In this document: one piece after another, positions 24,754-33,797 of the stretch
Numbering within the stretch: position 1 is the stretch's first letter
Layout: each line of letters opens with the position of its first letter
Assembly: GCA_965243625.1 (NCBI GenBank)
Contig: CBDEVI010000002.1
Span: 1,426,001 to 1,490,000, forward strand
Origin: JAJECS01 sp965243625
GTDB taxonomy: Bacteria > Chloroflexota > UBA11872
Direction of reading: 5' to 3'
DNA length: 64,000 nucleotides
Notes under the pieces: generated by a model
The model's database searches: none
What the model was told of the DNA's origin: nothing
What the model saw: only the letters and a program-made list of their open reading frames with translations
Position numbers and translations under genes: made by a program

Positions 24754-25754
24754 GTCAGCCGCTCCAGGTCGACCGCGCGGCCCAGGCGCATCGCCTCGTA
24801 GAGTCCGTCGGCCAATTGCACGGCCCGCACGCCGTCGGTGCTGTTGGCCAGAGGGCGGCCGCCGCGGCGCACGGCATCAACGAAGGCGTCCAGCATTGCG
24901 CTGGAGCCGTCTGGCACATTCGTCTGCCCCGGCGTCTCGGCCACGACGCGCTCACCTTCGAACACGCGGGCTTCCCTCAGGTCGTTCCAAAGCTCGGCGC
25001 GGCGAGTCCCATCGTCCACCGCGCCCCAATAGGTTCCGCCGTGATCGGTGCGCCCGAATTCGCCAACGACCACCTGCGCCACCCCGCCACTCGCGAACTT
25101 GACGGTCGCCGTCAGGGTGTCCGGAAGCCCCGAACGGCGCACGTGGCGACCGCCGGTTCCATACACCCGCAGCGGACGCGAGCCTGACAGATAGACGGCC
25201 ATATCGAGCGCATGGCTGCCGAAGGTGCCGAGCACGCCGCCGTGCTCGGGTTCGCCCTCCCAGCGGTCGGCCAGCGAGTCGACGGTGGCGTGCACCACAA
25301 CCGACCGCGGTCCCGGCACCGCGGAGCGGACCAGCGCAACGCCCGGCGCCGCGCGCAACGCGAAGTCAACGCCGGCCACCACGCCCGTCTTGCGCACGGC
25401 CGCGTGCGCGTGCAGCGCGTCGGGCAACCTGGTCGCCAGCGGCGCCTCCACGAACACGTGCTTCCGGGCACGGGCCGCCGCCGCCAGCAGTTGCGCATGC
25501 GAGTCGGGCCGCGTCGCGATCAGCACCGCCTGGATCTGGGTCCGGTGAAGCGCCCCGTCGATATCGTCGTCGGCCCTTGGTCCGTCCAACCGGGCCGCCA
25601 GTTGCGTGGCGGCCTCGAGATTCCGATCGACGCACCACACCAGGCGGCAGTCGGGGCGTCGCACCACCGCTCGGGCCAGGCGGCCGCCCATTGCGCCACA
25701 CCCGATGAGGGCCAGTTGCAAGGGGCCCGCGGCGTCGCCCGCCAGGGTCGTCAC
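24750..25754 (-). CDS. Gfo/Idh/MocA-family oxidoreductase with altered EKP motif
   Basis: A 334-aa NAD(P)-dependent oxidoreductase. The Rossmann start is LALIGCGAMGGRLARAV, followed by VDRNLEAATQ and a long C-terminal alpha/beta domain with SHALDMAVYLSG. The usual catalytic motif EKP reads EAP here (VFVEAPLATRLP), so the Lys is missing. This may mean a binding or altered catalytic role. The stop codon lies in a palindromic repeat. The PhyH gene follows on the same strand, so a joint role in handling a hydroxylated or sugar-like compound is possible but not shown. Confidence 0.85.
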   Translation of the reverse strand: MTTLAGDAAGPLQLALIGCGAMGGRLARAVVRRPDCRLVWCVDRNLEAATQLAARLDGPRADDDIDGALHRTQIQAVLIATRPDSHAQLLAAAARARKHVFVEAPLATRLPDALHAHAAVRKTGVVAGVDFALRAAPGVALVRSAVPGPRSVVVHATVDSLADRWEGEPEHGGVLGTFGSHALDMAVYLSGSRPLRVYGTGGRHVRRSGLPDTLTATVKFASGGVAQVVVGEFGRTDHGGTYWGAVDDGTRRAELWNDLREARVFEGERVVAETPGQTNVPDGSSAMLDAFVDAVRRGGRPLANSTDGVRAVQLADGLYEAMRLGRAVDLERLT

Positions 25755-25869
25755 GGATTCGGGCGGGGCGCGCGTAACGTCATACCGGTCGATGGCGATC
25801 TATCGCGCGAGACAGCCGATGCTTCGCGAAATTCACGTCGTACACGCCCACCGCAGCCAATTCCTGTCG

Positions 25870-25875
25870 TATAGT
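25870..25875 (+). promoter_or_regulatory. Likely -10 box (TATAGT) for the LCP gene
   Basis: TATAGT stands 20 bases upstream of ATG 25896 in the divergent space between the Gfo/Idh gene and the LCP gene. No convincing -35 box was found. No Shine-Dalgarno sequence precedes the ATG. Confidence 0.45.
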
Positions 25876-25895
25876 GGGCGCCACAATTCGACATA

Positions 25896-27074
25896 ATGCC
25901 TAACCGCCTGATGCCCGACGGTTCCGAGCGCCTCGCCAGGCGTCTGCACCGCGCCGAAATCATAAGCCTCAGCGCCTCGTTGGCGGTCTTCGTCGTCATC
26001 GGCGTCATCGGGCTGTTCGTGTGGCGCAACAACAGTGCCGAGCCTGTCACTGCCGTGCCTCAATCAACCCCCACCGTCGTCGCGCGTCCGGTCGCCACCG
26101 AGCCGCCGCCGGCACCCACGCAGGCGACCCCCGCGCCGACCGAGGCGATCCAGGTGGACATCCAGCCACCCCCGGCCGCCGAACAGGTGGAGCAGCCCAA
26201 TCCGCTCGATCTGATCCAGACGTGGCCCGGCGATCGGCCGTTCACGCTGCTGCTGCTGGGACTCGACCAGCGGCCCGGCGAGGCCAGCGGTCGCACCGAC
26301 GCCATGGTGCTCACTCGCATCGAGCCGGCCAACAACTCGGCGGCGCTGATCTCCATCCCGCGCGATCTGTGCATCGCCAACTGCCGCACGGACCCCTACC
26401 GCATCAACTCCGTCTACCAGAACGAGGGTCCCGATGTTCTCCGACAGCGTGTGGGAGAAATCATGGGGATCAAGGTTGACTATGTGATGGTGTTCGACTT
26501 CTACGGCTTCCGGCGGCTGGTCGACTTCTTTGGCGGGGTCGAGGTCGACGTGACCACCACGATCTACGACGAGAGCTATCCCAACGCCACCGACACCGGC
26601 TTCGAGCCCTTGTACATCCCCGCCGGCGTCAATCATTTCGACGGGGACATGGCGCTGCGCTACGCGCGCTCACGTCATCAAGACGGGGCCATCGCGCGCG
26701 ATCAGCGGCAGCAGCAGATTCTTCTTGCGCTCCGCGATCAGATTCTGACCCCGCGCACGATTCTGCAGTGGCCCAACTTCCTGGAGCGCCTGCGCGACAC
26801 CTTCAAGACCGACGTGCCGTTCGAGTTGGTTCCGTCCATGCTCAAGCTCGCGCTCTCGATTGACTCGTCGCGCGTGGTTCAGGGCGCGGTCGGGTTCGAT
26901 CGCGGGCTGTCGCGCACGGTGATCGCCGAAAACGGCGCGTACGTGCTCGAGCCCAATGTGCCCCTCATTCAGGCCTACGCGGCCGAGTTGATCCGCAACG
27001 GCGAGGCCCTGCCGGCAATGGAAGGCACCGCCGCCAGTCCCGAGTTCGCCGACCGGCAGCACCTGGAGCCGTAG
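25896..27074 (+). CDS. LytR-CpsA-Psr (LCP) family cell-envelope ligase
   Basis: A 392-aa protein with a cytoplasmic N-terminus, one membrane segment (SLSASLAVFVVIGVIGLFVW) near residue 40, a Pro/Thr/Ala linker to residue 105, and an LCP domain. The domain shows LLLGLDQRPGEASGRTDAMV, SIPRDLCIANC, FFGGVEVDV and RYARSRHQDGAIARDQRQQQ, which hold the Arg and Asp residues of the active site. LCP enzymes attach glycopolymers to peptidoglycan or to surface proteins. The GT9 and WecG-like genes at 34310-36228 could make such a polymer, though they are 8 kb away. Confidence 0.9.
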   Translation: MPNRLMPDGSERLARRLHRAEIISLSASLAVFVVIGVIGLFVWRNNSAEPVTAVPQSTPTVVARPVATEPPPAPTQATPAPTEAIQVDIQPPPAAEQVEQPNPLDLIQTWPGDRPFTLLLLGLDQRPGEASGRTDAMVLTRIEPANNSAALISIPRDLCIANCRTDPYRINSVYQNEGPDVLRQRVGEIMGIKVDYVMVFDFYGFRRLVDFFGGVEVDVTTTIYDESYPNATDTGFEPLYIPAGVNHFDGDMALRYARSRHQDGAIARDQRQQQILLALRDQILTPRTILQWPNFLERLRDTFKTDVPFELVPSMLKLALSIDSSRVVQGAVGFDRGLSRTVIAENGAYVLEPNVPLIQAYAAELIRNGEALPAMEGTAASPEFADRQHLEP

Positions 27075-27270
27075 CGACGGTTTAAGGGACCTCGCGTCGT
27101 GGCAGGACGGTCGGTGGCCATTTGCAATGCGCGGCCGAACGGCACCGTTTTGGATCGCCAGCAACTGACCCCGATCCTGACATTCCGCTTTCCAGGAGTC
27201 TCTTGCAGAATCCGGCCGGGCTTGGAGATGACCGGGCGGATCCTTCCTGCCCCGAAATTCAATGACGGGT

Positions 27271-27320
27271 GGATTCCCGCCCCGTATCGAGTACGGGGCA
27301 GGCTCTTCGCGGGAATGACG
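27271..27320 (+). repeat. Long-loop variant of the GGATTCCCGCC...GGGAATGACG hairpin
   Basis: The stem GGATTCCCGC pairs with GCGGGAATGACG across a loop that itself carries the palindrome CCCCGTATCGAGTACGGGG. A similar long-loop copy is at 62432-62479. It lies in the 257-base space after the LCP gene and likely ends transcription from both sides. No other feature is seen in that space. Confidence 0.75.
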
Positions 27321-27331
27321 AAACTCGCGTC

Positions 27332-28138
27332 TCAGTCGTTTGACCGGCGAGCCACGACGTAGATCTCGGACGGCTCGTAGGCGACCTCGAGCGCCCGGCG
27401 CAGAATTGCGGCCACCCGCGTCAACTCGTCGCGCGTGTGGCGCAATTCGGCGCTCACCGCGTGCAGCGCCGCCTCCAGGTCCGCCGCATAGCGCGACCGC
27501 GCGACCCGGCCGCCCACCCACCGCGTCACCCGGTCTTCGTCGGGCTGGGCGCTGCGGACCGGTGACGGATCCTCCGTTATGTCAAGATCATCGAGTGTCA
27601 CCGGCAGGCCTCGAGCGGACGTCGGGTTGACCCCGGACGCTTGCACGTCGAGTCCCGCGTCCCGGCACAGGAACTCGAGCAGCTCCGCGTCGTAGGGCCG
27701 CACGTGCGTCGGGTCCTTCCAGAACTCGTGGGCAATCGTCGGCAAGCTGCCGGGATTCGGCGTGGCCACGATCAACGATCCTCCGGGGACGAGGCGGCTT
27801 CCAGCGAGCCGCACCAGCGCCGCGCCCTCGTCCACGGGAAAATGCTCGATGACGTGCAGGGCGCTCACCGCGTCGAACGTCTCGGGCGTCGCCTGCAGAT
27901 AGTCCAGCGCCTCGGCCTCGACAACGCGGTGAGCCGCCGCGTGCGCCAGCATGGCTCCGTCCAGGTCGACGCCATGGGTTTCCAGACCGGCGGCCGCCGC
28001 CACGTCCAGGAACTCGCCGCGACCGCAGCCGACGTCGAGGATTCGCCCCGCGGACGGCAGGAATTGCGCGTACCACGCGCGCGCCTCCCGGACCATCTCG
28101 GGGTCGAAGCCGCGAAAGGCGTACCAGTCGGACGCCAT
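27332..28138 (-). CDS. Class I SAM-dependent methyltransferase (UbiG-like)
   Basis: A 268-aa methyltransferase of the UbiG/methyltransf_23 type. The SAM-binding motif is GRILDVGCGRGEFLDVAA, followed by THGVDLDGAML and the motif-IV region DAVSALHVIEHFPVDEGAA. The C-terminal 90 residues are helical, with Leu/Arg-rich repeats (AALHAVSAELRHTRDELTR) suggesting a coiled coil, possibly for pairing. This form resembles enzymes of polysaccharide synthesis, but the substrate is unknown. The gene is convergent with the LCP gene and divergent from the CinA-like gene. Confidence 0.82.
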   Translation of the reverse strand: MASDWYAFRGFDPEMVREARAWYAQFLPSAGRILDVGCGRGEFLDVAAAAGLETHGVDLDGAMLAHAAAHRVVEAEALDYLQATPETFDAVSALHVIEHFPVDEGAALVRLAGSRLVPGGSLIVATPNPGSLPTIAHEFWKDPTHVRPYDAELLEFLCRDAGLDVQASGVNPTSARGLPVTLDDLDITEDPSPVRSAQPDEDRVTRWVGGRVARSRYAADLEAALHAVSAELRHTRDELTRVAAILRRALEVAYEPSEIYVVARRSND

Positions 28139-28224
28139 CAGGGCGTGAAGCGGTCGCGGTGCGAGGCGGCGGGAGAGGTCGTGGACATGGCAATCGGCGG
28201 CGGGTCGCGATCGTGGCGCGACCG

Positions 28225-28230
28225 TACAAT
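28225..28230 (+). promoter_or_regulatory. Likely -10 box (TACAAT) for the CinA-like gene
   Basis: TACAAT lies 27 bases before the GTG start at 28258. A short AGGT lies between, eight bases before the start. No secure -35 box was recognised. Confidence 0.4.
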
Positions 28231-28257
28231 ACCGGGCCGCCTGTCAGGTCACCGCGC

Positions 28258-29061
28258 GTGCGAAACGACGACGTCGAGATCTTCGCCATCGGCACGGAGC
28301 TCGTAACCGGGCTGATTCTCGACACCAACTCGCACTGGATCGCCGGCGAGGTGGCCGTGGCCGGGGGCGACGTGCGGCGCATCACCGCGCTGGCCGACGA
28401 CTTCGAGGCGCTTACGGCCGAATTGCGGGCCGCGGTGGCCCGCCGCGCTCGCGTGATCATCACCACCGGCGGCCTGGGCCCCACGCCCGACGACTTGACG
28501 GTCGAGGCCGTGGCCGAGCTGGCCGGCTGCGGCGTGCACACGCCCCATGAGGTGCTGGAGGACTACGCGCGCCGGCGCGGCATCAGCCTCGAAGAAGCCT
28601 CCAGCCCGCCGCGACTGAAGATGGGCACCGTGCCGGCCGCCGCTCGCGTGCACCTCAATCCGGTGGGATGGGCGCCCTGCTTCATGGTGCCGGTCGAAGA
28701 CTCCAGCATCTGGTGCATGCCCGGACCGCCGCGCGAGGTCCAGGGCTGCTTCCGCGCCCACATTCAGCCCGTCGTTGAGCGCCTGTTCGCCGGCCAGTCC
28801 GCGCGGATGCGCGTGTTCATCGACGCCCACGAGTCCGAAACCTCGCCGCTCATGCAGTCGGTCATGCGCCGCATTCCATCCGCCTATCTCAAGGCCTACG
28901 TCGGCATGTCCAACCCCGAGGGGCTGCCGGTCGACATCGTCGTGCGCAGCACGGACGGCGCGGCGCCCGACGAGTTGCTGCAGCAGGCCTACGACGAGTT
29001 CTGCGCCGTCGCCGCCGCTTCCGGCAAGACGGTGACCCTGGAGGCGCCGGCCGCGTCGTAG
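28258..29061 (+). CDS. CinA-like molybdopterin-binding domain protein
   Basis: A 267-aa protein of the competence/damage-inducible CinA type (MoCF_biosynth domain). Segments are EIFAIGTELVTGLILDTNSH, VIITTGGLGPTPDDLTVEAV and CMPGPPREVQGCF, the nucleotide-binding and acidic loops of this fold. The C-terminal CinA deamidase domain is absent, as in short homologues such as the ADP-ribose pyrophosphatase-type proteins. I chose GTG 28258 because the residues before it (arginine- and glycine-rich) are unlike family members. A longer frame starts at 28159. A role in NAD or pyridine-nucleotide repair is possible. Confidence 0.85.
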   Translation: MRNDDVEIFAIGTELVTGLILDTNSHWIAGEVAVAGGDVRRITALADDFEALTAELRAAVARRARVIITTGGLGPTPDDLTVEAVAELAGCGVHTPHEVLEDYARRRGISLEEASSPPRLKMGTVPAAARVHLNPVGWAPCFMVPVEDSSIWCMPGPPREVQGCFRAHIQPVVERLFAGQSARMRVFIDAHESETSPLMQSVMRRIPSAYLKAYVGMSNPEGLPVDIVVRSTDGAAPDELLQQAYDEFCAVAAASGKTVTLEAPAAS

Positions 29062-29112
29062 TCGCCTCGCAGTAGACTGCGCGCGCCTGATTGAAACCCC
29101 GGTCGAGTTCAC

Positions 29113-31113
29113 ATGCAATCCCGCTGGTCCGACGACGCGCGAGGCCTCGACCCGATAGGTCTCAGGGTCTACACCTCGCGGCTTATCGGCGCGGAACCGG
29201 CGCTGGTGTTGCACGGGGGCGGCAACACGTCGGTCAAGCTCGACGACCACGACCACCGCGGACGTCCCTGCCGCGCCCTGGCCATCAAGGGCAGCGGGTC
29301 CGAACTGCGCACCATCGAGCCCGGCGACTTCGCGCGGTTGCATTTGGACGACCTGCACGCATTGCGCCCACGGTCCGAGATGTCGGACGACGAGATGCTG
29401 GCCTACCTCGCGCGCAGCTCGCTCGATCCGGATGCCCCTCGACCGTCGATCGAGACGCTGCTTCACGCCTTCCTGCCCGATGCGTGGGTCGATCACTCGC
29501 ACGCCGACGCGGTGCTGGCGCTCACCAACCAACCAGACGGCCACCGGCTCGTGCGCGAGGTCTATGGCGATCGGGTAGCCGTGGTGCCCTACATCCTGCC
29601 CGGCTTCAAGCTGGCGCAGCTCACCGCCGATGTCTACGACGCGAATTCCGGCGTCGAGGGCCTGGTGCTCGACATGCACGGACTGGTGACGTTTGGCGCG
29701 ACGGCGCAAGAGTCATACGAACGGCACATCGAACTGGTGTCCCTCGCCGAGGACTATGTGCGGCCGCACCTGCCGGCGCACGGGTGCGCACCCGGCGACG
29801 AGGCGGCCGCAGCCAAGCTGGCGCCGGTGCTGCGCGGCTCGCTCTCGACCTCGATGCTAGTCCTGGTGCGCTATGACGGCTCGCCCCGCGTGCGCGCGTT
29901 CGTCGACAGGGCCGATCTCGAGCAGATTTCCCAGCAAGGCCCGGTCACGCCCGACCACGTGCTGCGCACCAAGCGGCTGCCGCTGGTGCTGCGCGCCACC
30001 GATCCCGAGGGCGTGCGCGTCGCCGTGGCGGACTACCGCGCGGCCTACGTGCGCTACGCGCGCGAGCACGGCGGCACCGAGGCGTTTCAGCACGACTCGG
30101 CGCCGCGCGTCGTGCTCGTGCCCGGCGTCGGCATGTTCACGACCGGCGCATCCTGGGACGAGGCGGGCATGGTGGCGGATATGTACCGCCACAGCATGGA
30201 CGTCATCGAGGCCGCCACCGCCATCGGCGCCTATCGCGCCCTGCCGGCGGATGATCTCTACGACATGGAGTATTGGCCGCTGGAGCTGTACAAGCTCACC
30301 CGCGCGCCGCCGGAGCGGGAGCTGGCCCGTCGCGTGGCGCTGGTCACCGGCGCCGGACGGGGCATCGGGCGAGCCGTCGCGCAGGCGCTCGCGGCCGACG
30401 GTGCATATGTGTTCGTGACCGACGTCGACCTCGACGCGGCGACCGCAGTCGCCGAGGCCATCACCGCCGAAGGCGATCGCGCCCACGCGCTGCAGTTGGA
30501 CGTCACGTGCGAACGCCAGACGGCGAGAGCGTTCGAGACCGTTGCCAGGGCGGCAGGCGGCGTGGACATCGTGGTCTCCAACGCCGGAATCGCGGCCGCC
30601 GCGCCGCTTGACGACCTGGAGCTCGACACCTGGCAGCGCAGCCTCGATGTCAACGCCACTGGCCACTTCCTCGTCTGCCGCGCCGCGTTGCGCCAGATGC
30701 GGTCGCAAGGTCTCGGCGGGAGTATCGTGCTCATCTGCACCAAGAATGCGCTCGATCCGGGCGCCGGGTTTGGCGCCTACAGCGCCGCCAAGGCGGCCCA
30801 GCTTCAGCTTGGCCGCGTGCTCGCCGTGGAAGGTGGGGCCGACGGGATCCGCGTGAACATGGTCAATCCCGACGCCGTGTTCGAAGGCTCCGGGCTATGG
30901 GACGCCGACCTGCGGGCCGGGCGCGCCGCCGCGCACGGCGTGGCCGTGGAGGACCTGGAGTCGTTCTACGCGCAGCGCAACCTGCTCGGGCGGCGCGTGA
31001 CGGGTCCGGACGTCGCCGAGGCCGTGTCGTTTCTGGCGTCGGACCGTTCCGCCAAGACGACGGGAGCCGTCATTCCGGTCGACGGCGGGCTGCGGGGCGC
31101 GTTTCCGCGGTAG
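29113..31113 (+). CDS. Bifunctional class II aldolase / short-chain dehydrogenase (RhaD-RhaB-like fusion)
   Basis: A 666-aa fusion. Residues 1-395 form a class II aldolase: LVLHGGGNTSVKLDDHD, GSGSELRTIEPGDFARL, DAWVDHSHADAVLALTN (metal-binding His residues) and HGLVTFGATAQESYERH. Residues 410-666 form a short-chain dehydrogenase: ALVTGAGRGIGRAVAQAL, VVSNAGIAAAA and the catalytic YSAAK in GAYSAAKAAQ. The same architecture is known for rhamnulose-1-phosphate aldolase/alcohol dehydrogenase enzymes of sugar breakdown. The likely substrate is a deoxy sugar phosphate such as L-rhamnulose-1-phosphate or L-fuculose-1-phosphate. No sugar regulator is adjacent. A TAGACT at 29073 may be the -10 box. Confidence 0.88.
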   Translation: MQSRWSDDARGLDPIGLRVYTSRLIGAEPALVLHGGGNTSVKLDDHDHRGRPCRALAIKGSGSELRTIEPGDFARLHLDDLHALRPRSEMSDDEMLAYLARSSLDPDAPRPSIETLLHAFLPDAWVDHSHADAVLALTNQPDGHRLVREVYGDRVAVVPYILPGFKLAQLTADVYDANSGVEGLVLDMHGLVTFGATAQESYERHIELVSLAEDYVRPHLPAHGCAPGDEAAAAKLAPVLRGSLSTSMLVLVRYDGSPRVRAFVDRADLEQISQQGPVTPDHVLRTKRLPLVLRATDPEGVRVAVADYRAAYVRYAREHGGTEAFQHDSAPRVVLVPGVGMFTTGASWDEAGMVADMYRHSMDVIEAATAIGAYRALPADDLYDMEYWPLELYKLTRAPPERELARRVALVTGAGRGIGRAVAQALAADGAYVFVTDVDLDAATAVAEAITAEGDRAHALQLDVTCERQTARAFETVARAAGGVDIVVSNAGIAAAAPLDDLELDTWQRSLDVNATGHFLVCRAALRQMRSQGLGGSIVLICTKNALDPGAGFGAYSAAKAAQLQLGRVLAVEGGADGIRVNMVNPDAVFEGSGLWDADLRAGRAAAHGVAVEDLESFYAQRNLLGRRVTGPDVAEAVSFLASDRSAKTTGAVIPVDGGLRGAFPR

Positions 31114-31198
31114 GCGCCGATGCCGAGTCGGTTTCCTCCGCCTCGACGCGACCTTTGCAGTGTCCGGTAGCGGCAGGAATGAGGGTATTGGCAGAAAT

Positions 31199-31330
31199 GT
31201 CATTCCGAACGCAGTGAGGAATCTACGGGCGCTGCGCCATTTCCCTGCCCCTTAGATTTCTCGCTCCGCTCGAAATGACATGGCGGGCGCCCCGCGGACT
31301 CTGGATTCCGGCTTTCGCCGGAATGACGGA
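31199..31330. repeat. About 80-bp inverted-repeat element plus hairpin repeat
   Basis: GTCATTCCGAACGCAGTGAG at 31199 and its imperfect complement ending CTCGAAATGAC at 31279 make a long inverted repeat with a short centre. A related element of the same size is at 33673-33755. Next, 31303-31330 carries the hairpin GGATTCCGGCTTTCGCCGG followed by AATGACGG. No gene is visible in the 288-base space. Confidence 0.8.
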
Positions 31331-31401
31331 GAGGTTTCGCAACGATCGATCAATGGCAGAGGGGTGCGGGCAAACCCGCCCATCACTTCTCCCGACCGTC
31401 G

Positions 31402-31860
31402 CTACTTGCCGCAGGCCCCCGCGGTGACTCCGGACCCGTCGGTGTTGAAGGAGCTGCCGCAGCCGCAGGTCGTCTGGGCGTTGGGGTTCCGGACCGAGAA
31501 GCCGCGACCCATCATGCTGTCGATGAAGTCGATCTCGGCACCGGCGATCAGGTGCGCCGTGTGCCCGTCGATGTAGACCTCGACACCGTTCGACTGGGCC
31601 GTGATGTCGGTCGGCTCCGGCTCGTGGGCCAGCGCCATGGCGTATTCATAGCCCGCGCAGCCGCCGCCGGTCACCGCGACCTTGAGCGCGCCGTGCATGT
31701 GTCCCCGCTCCGCGAGGATCTCGCCGAACGCGCGCGCCGCGCGATCGGTGACCGCCACCGGCGAGGGCGGCGGCGGGGCAGCCATCGGCAGTCCGATTGG
31801 TTCGTCAGCCGGGCCATCCATCGGCAGCGAGATGCGGCCGTCGGTCTCCACTGCGCTCAT
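31402..31860 (-). CDS. HesB/IscA-type iron-sulfur cluster assembly protein
   Basis: A 152-aa A-type carrier. After about 45 extra N-terminal residues (Pro-rich) the domain begins AVTDRAARAFGEILAERG. The three conserved Cys appear in VTGGGCAGYEYAM and in TTCGCGSSFNTDG. These carry Fe-S clusters to apoproteins. I chose ATG 31860 (MSAVETDGR), preceded by GAGG nine bases upstream. A longer frame would start at 31914. Closest relatives are ErpA/IscA types. Confidence 0.85.
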   Translation of the reverse strand: MSAVETDGRISLPMDGPADEPIGLPMAAPPPPSPVAVTDRAARAFGEILAERGHMHGALKVAVTGGGCAGYEYAMALAHEPEPTDITAQSNGVEVYIDGHTAHLIAGAEIDFIDSMMGRGFSVRNPNAQTTCGCGSSFNTDGSGVTAGACGK

Positions 31861-32084
31861 GGTGCGTCGTTCCTCAATTGCGGGGCGTTCGCAGCCTTCC
31901 CCCGAAGCTAGCACGAGGGACGCTTGGCGGCGAGCCGAGCGGGAGAGTCACAGCCCGGTCAGAGCCAAGACTACGCGCGCAGAAGTCTCGGAGATGCGAA
32001 TGCCAGGCGCAGGTCTTCTAGGATCACCTGTTACGCACAAACACCGAAGCTGTGACTCGTTTCACGCGTGGAATACCTCCCTCC

Positions 32085-33437
32085 ATGACCTACGCCGAGG
32101 CGCTGCGCTGGATTTACGGCTTCGCCGACCTGGAGCGTGGCGTGGGCCACGCGGGTCGGGAGGCCTATGCGGCGGGCCCGGCGCGCACGCGGAGGCTGCT
32201 GCGCGCCCTCGGCGATCCGCACCGCGCCCTGACCTGCGTCCACGTCGGCGGCAGCAAGGGGAAGGGCAGCGTCTGCACGCTGGTGGCAAGCGCGGCCGAG
32301 GCGGCCGGCCTGCGGACGGGCGCCTACACCCAGCCGCACCTGCATTCGTTCCGCGAACGCTTCGCCATCGACGGTCGCGTCATTGAGCCGCAGGCCTTCG
32401 CCGACCTCTGTCAACGGCTCGCGCCCCACGTCGATTCCCTGACGGCGTCCCATCGCCAGGACGGGCCCTACTCGACCTTCGAGCTGGCCACCGTGCTTGC
32501 GCTGCTGTGGTTCGCGGAGCAGCAGGTCGACCTGGCCGTGATCGAGGTGGGGCTCGGCGGACGGCTGGACGCGACGCGCGTGATCGACCCAGCCGTGGTG
32601 GGCCTGACGACCATCGTGCTGGAGCACACCCGCGTGCTGGGAGACTCGCTGGAGGCCATCGCGCGGGAAAAGGCCGGGATAATCAAGCCGCGGTTGCCGG
32701 TGGTCGTCGCGGCGCAATCCGACGAGGCGCTGGGAGTGTTCCAGGAGGTTTGTGAAGCGCAGGCGGCTCCGCTGACCGCGGTCCAACCGCTGGACTGGGA
32801 GGGCTCGGCCTGGCGCGAGGCGCGACCGCTGATGATGGTTCGCGCGCCCGACGGCGGCGGCAGCCTGCCGGTGGGACTCGTTGGCCCGCACCAGCGCCAG
32901 AACGCCGCCGTCGCGTGGCACATCTGCCGTGAACTGGCGGACCAGGGACTGTCGATCGACCGCGGCGCCATCCGCGCCGGATTCGGCGCCGCGGTGTGGC
33001 CGGGACGGCTGGAGGTTGTGGCCGGCGATCCGCTGACCATCGTGGACGGCGCCCACACCCCGGAGGCCATCGAGGCCATCGTGAGGGGGCTGCGAGAAGT
33101 CTTCGGCGTGCAGCGGGGTCCCGTGATCTTCGGTGCGCTGCGTGACAAGCGCGTGCCGTCGATGCTGGAGGCGCTGCGTGGGTATGCCGCGCCGTTGATC
33201 CTGGTTAAGCCCGAACATCCGCGCGGCTGGACGCCCGAGCGCATGGTGCGGCGATACGGGCTCACCGATCCGGCGGCGATTGCATCGACGGTCGCGGAGG
33301 CCTTGCGTGAGGCTCGTGCGGCGCACCGGGCCGGCCAGGCCGTGCTGGCGACGGGCAGCCTGGCGGTCGCGGCTGACGTGCGCGCGGCCGCCGGCGTGCC
33401 GCATGAGGTCGATCCGGAGCCGTGGGCAGGGACATAG
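32085..33437 (+). CDS. folC: Folylpolyglutamate synthase / dihydrofolate synthase
   Basis: A 449-aa Mur-ligase-family enzyme. The ATP loop is VHVGGSKGKGSVCTLVASAA, followed by DLAVIEVGLGGRLDATRVID and VGPHQRQNAAVAW, then TIVDGAHTPEAIEAI. It adds glutamate to folate, and in many bacteria also makes dihydrofolate. The start ATG 32085 gives the family N-terminus MTYAEALRWIYGFADLERG; an upstream ATG at 32052 adds residues without similarity. It is alone on its strand. Confidence 0.92.
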   Translation: MTYAEALRWIYGFADLERGVGHAGREAYAAGPARTRRLLRALGDPHRALTCVHVGGSKGKGSVCTLVASAAEAAGLRTGAYTQPHLHSFRERFAIDGRVIEPQAFADLCQRLAPHVDSLTASHRQDGPYSTFELATVLALLWFAEQQVDLAVIEVGLGGRLDATRVIDPAVVGLTTIVLEHTRVLGDSLEAIAREKAGIIKPRLPVVVAAQSDEALGVFQEVCEAQAAPLTAVQPLDWEGSAWREARPLMMVRAPDGGGSLPVGLVGPHQRQNAAVAWHICRELADQGLSIDRGAIRAGFGAAVWPGRLEVVAGDPLTIVDGAHTPEAIEAIVRGLREVFGVQRGPVIFGALRDKRVPSMLEALRGYAAPLILVKPEHPRGWTPERMVRRYGLTDPAAIASTVAEALREARAAHRAGQAVLATGSLAVAADVRAAAGVPHEVDPEPWAGT

Positions 33438-33797
33438 GGTGGATGGTGGATCTGCTTTGCGCGTTGGTGACTTGGGGGAATCCCTGCCTCCGGAGACCCT
33501 TGCAATAGACCGGCCAAGCTTGAGGAAGACCGGACGCACCCCATCCGCCCACAGGTTCAATGAAGGGGGGATTCCCGCCTTCGCGGGAACGACGGACCCG
33601 AACCGGTCGCGACGTGACGGTTTGCCCATGCGATTCCTGATTCACCGATGTCATGCCGAGCCACCCCTATCTGTCATTCCGAGCCGCAGGCGAGGAATCT
33701 AAGGGGCGGGGAGAATGCACAGCGTCCTTAGATTCCTCACTGCGTTCGGAATGACAATCCTGGCGTCCCCCTGCGATGACTGGACGACGGCGTCCGC
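33438..33797. repeat. Repeat-filled space after folC
   Basis: It contains the hairpin GGATTCCCGCCTTCGCGGGA at 33569-33595 and a composite inverted element at 33673-33755 whose arms are GTCATTCCGAGCCGCAGGCG and TTCGGAATGAC. No gene is seen. The element resembles the one at 31199-31279 and may be a miniature mobile element or a bidirectional terminator. Confidence 0.8.

Noticed and set aside
28249..29709. 486-codon open frame on the minus strand
   Set aside because: It is opposite the CinA-like gene and the aldolase part of the fusion gene, both with clear family motifs. The translated frame has no recognisable sequence and is typical of the antisense of high-G+C genes.
32031..33629. 532-codon open frame on the minus strand
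   Set aside because: It lies opposite folC, which has full Mur-ligase motifs. The antisense protein is rich in Arg, Gln and His and resembles nothing.
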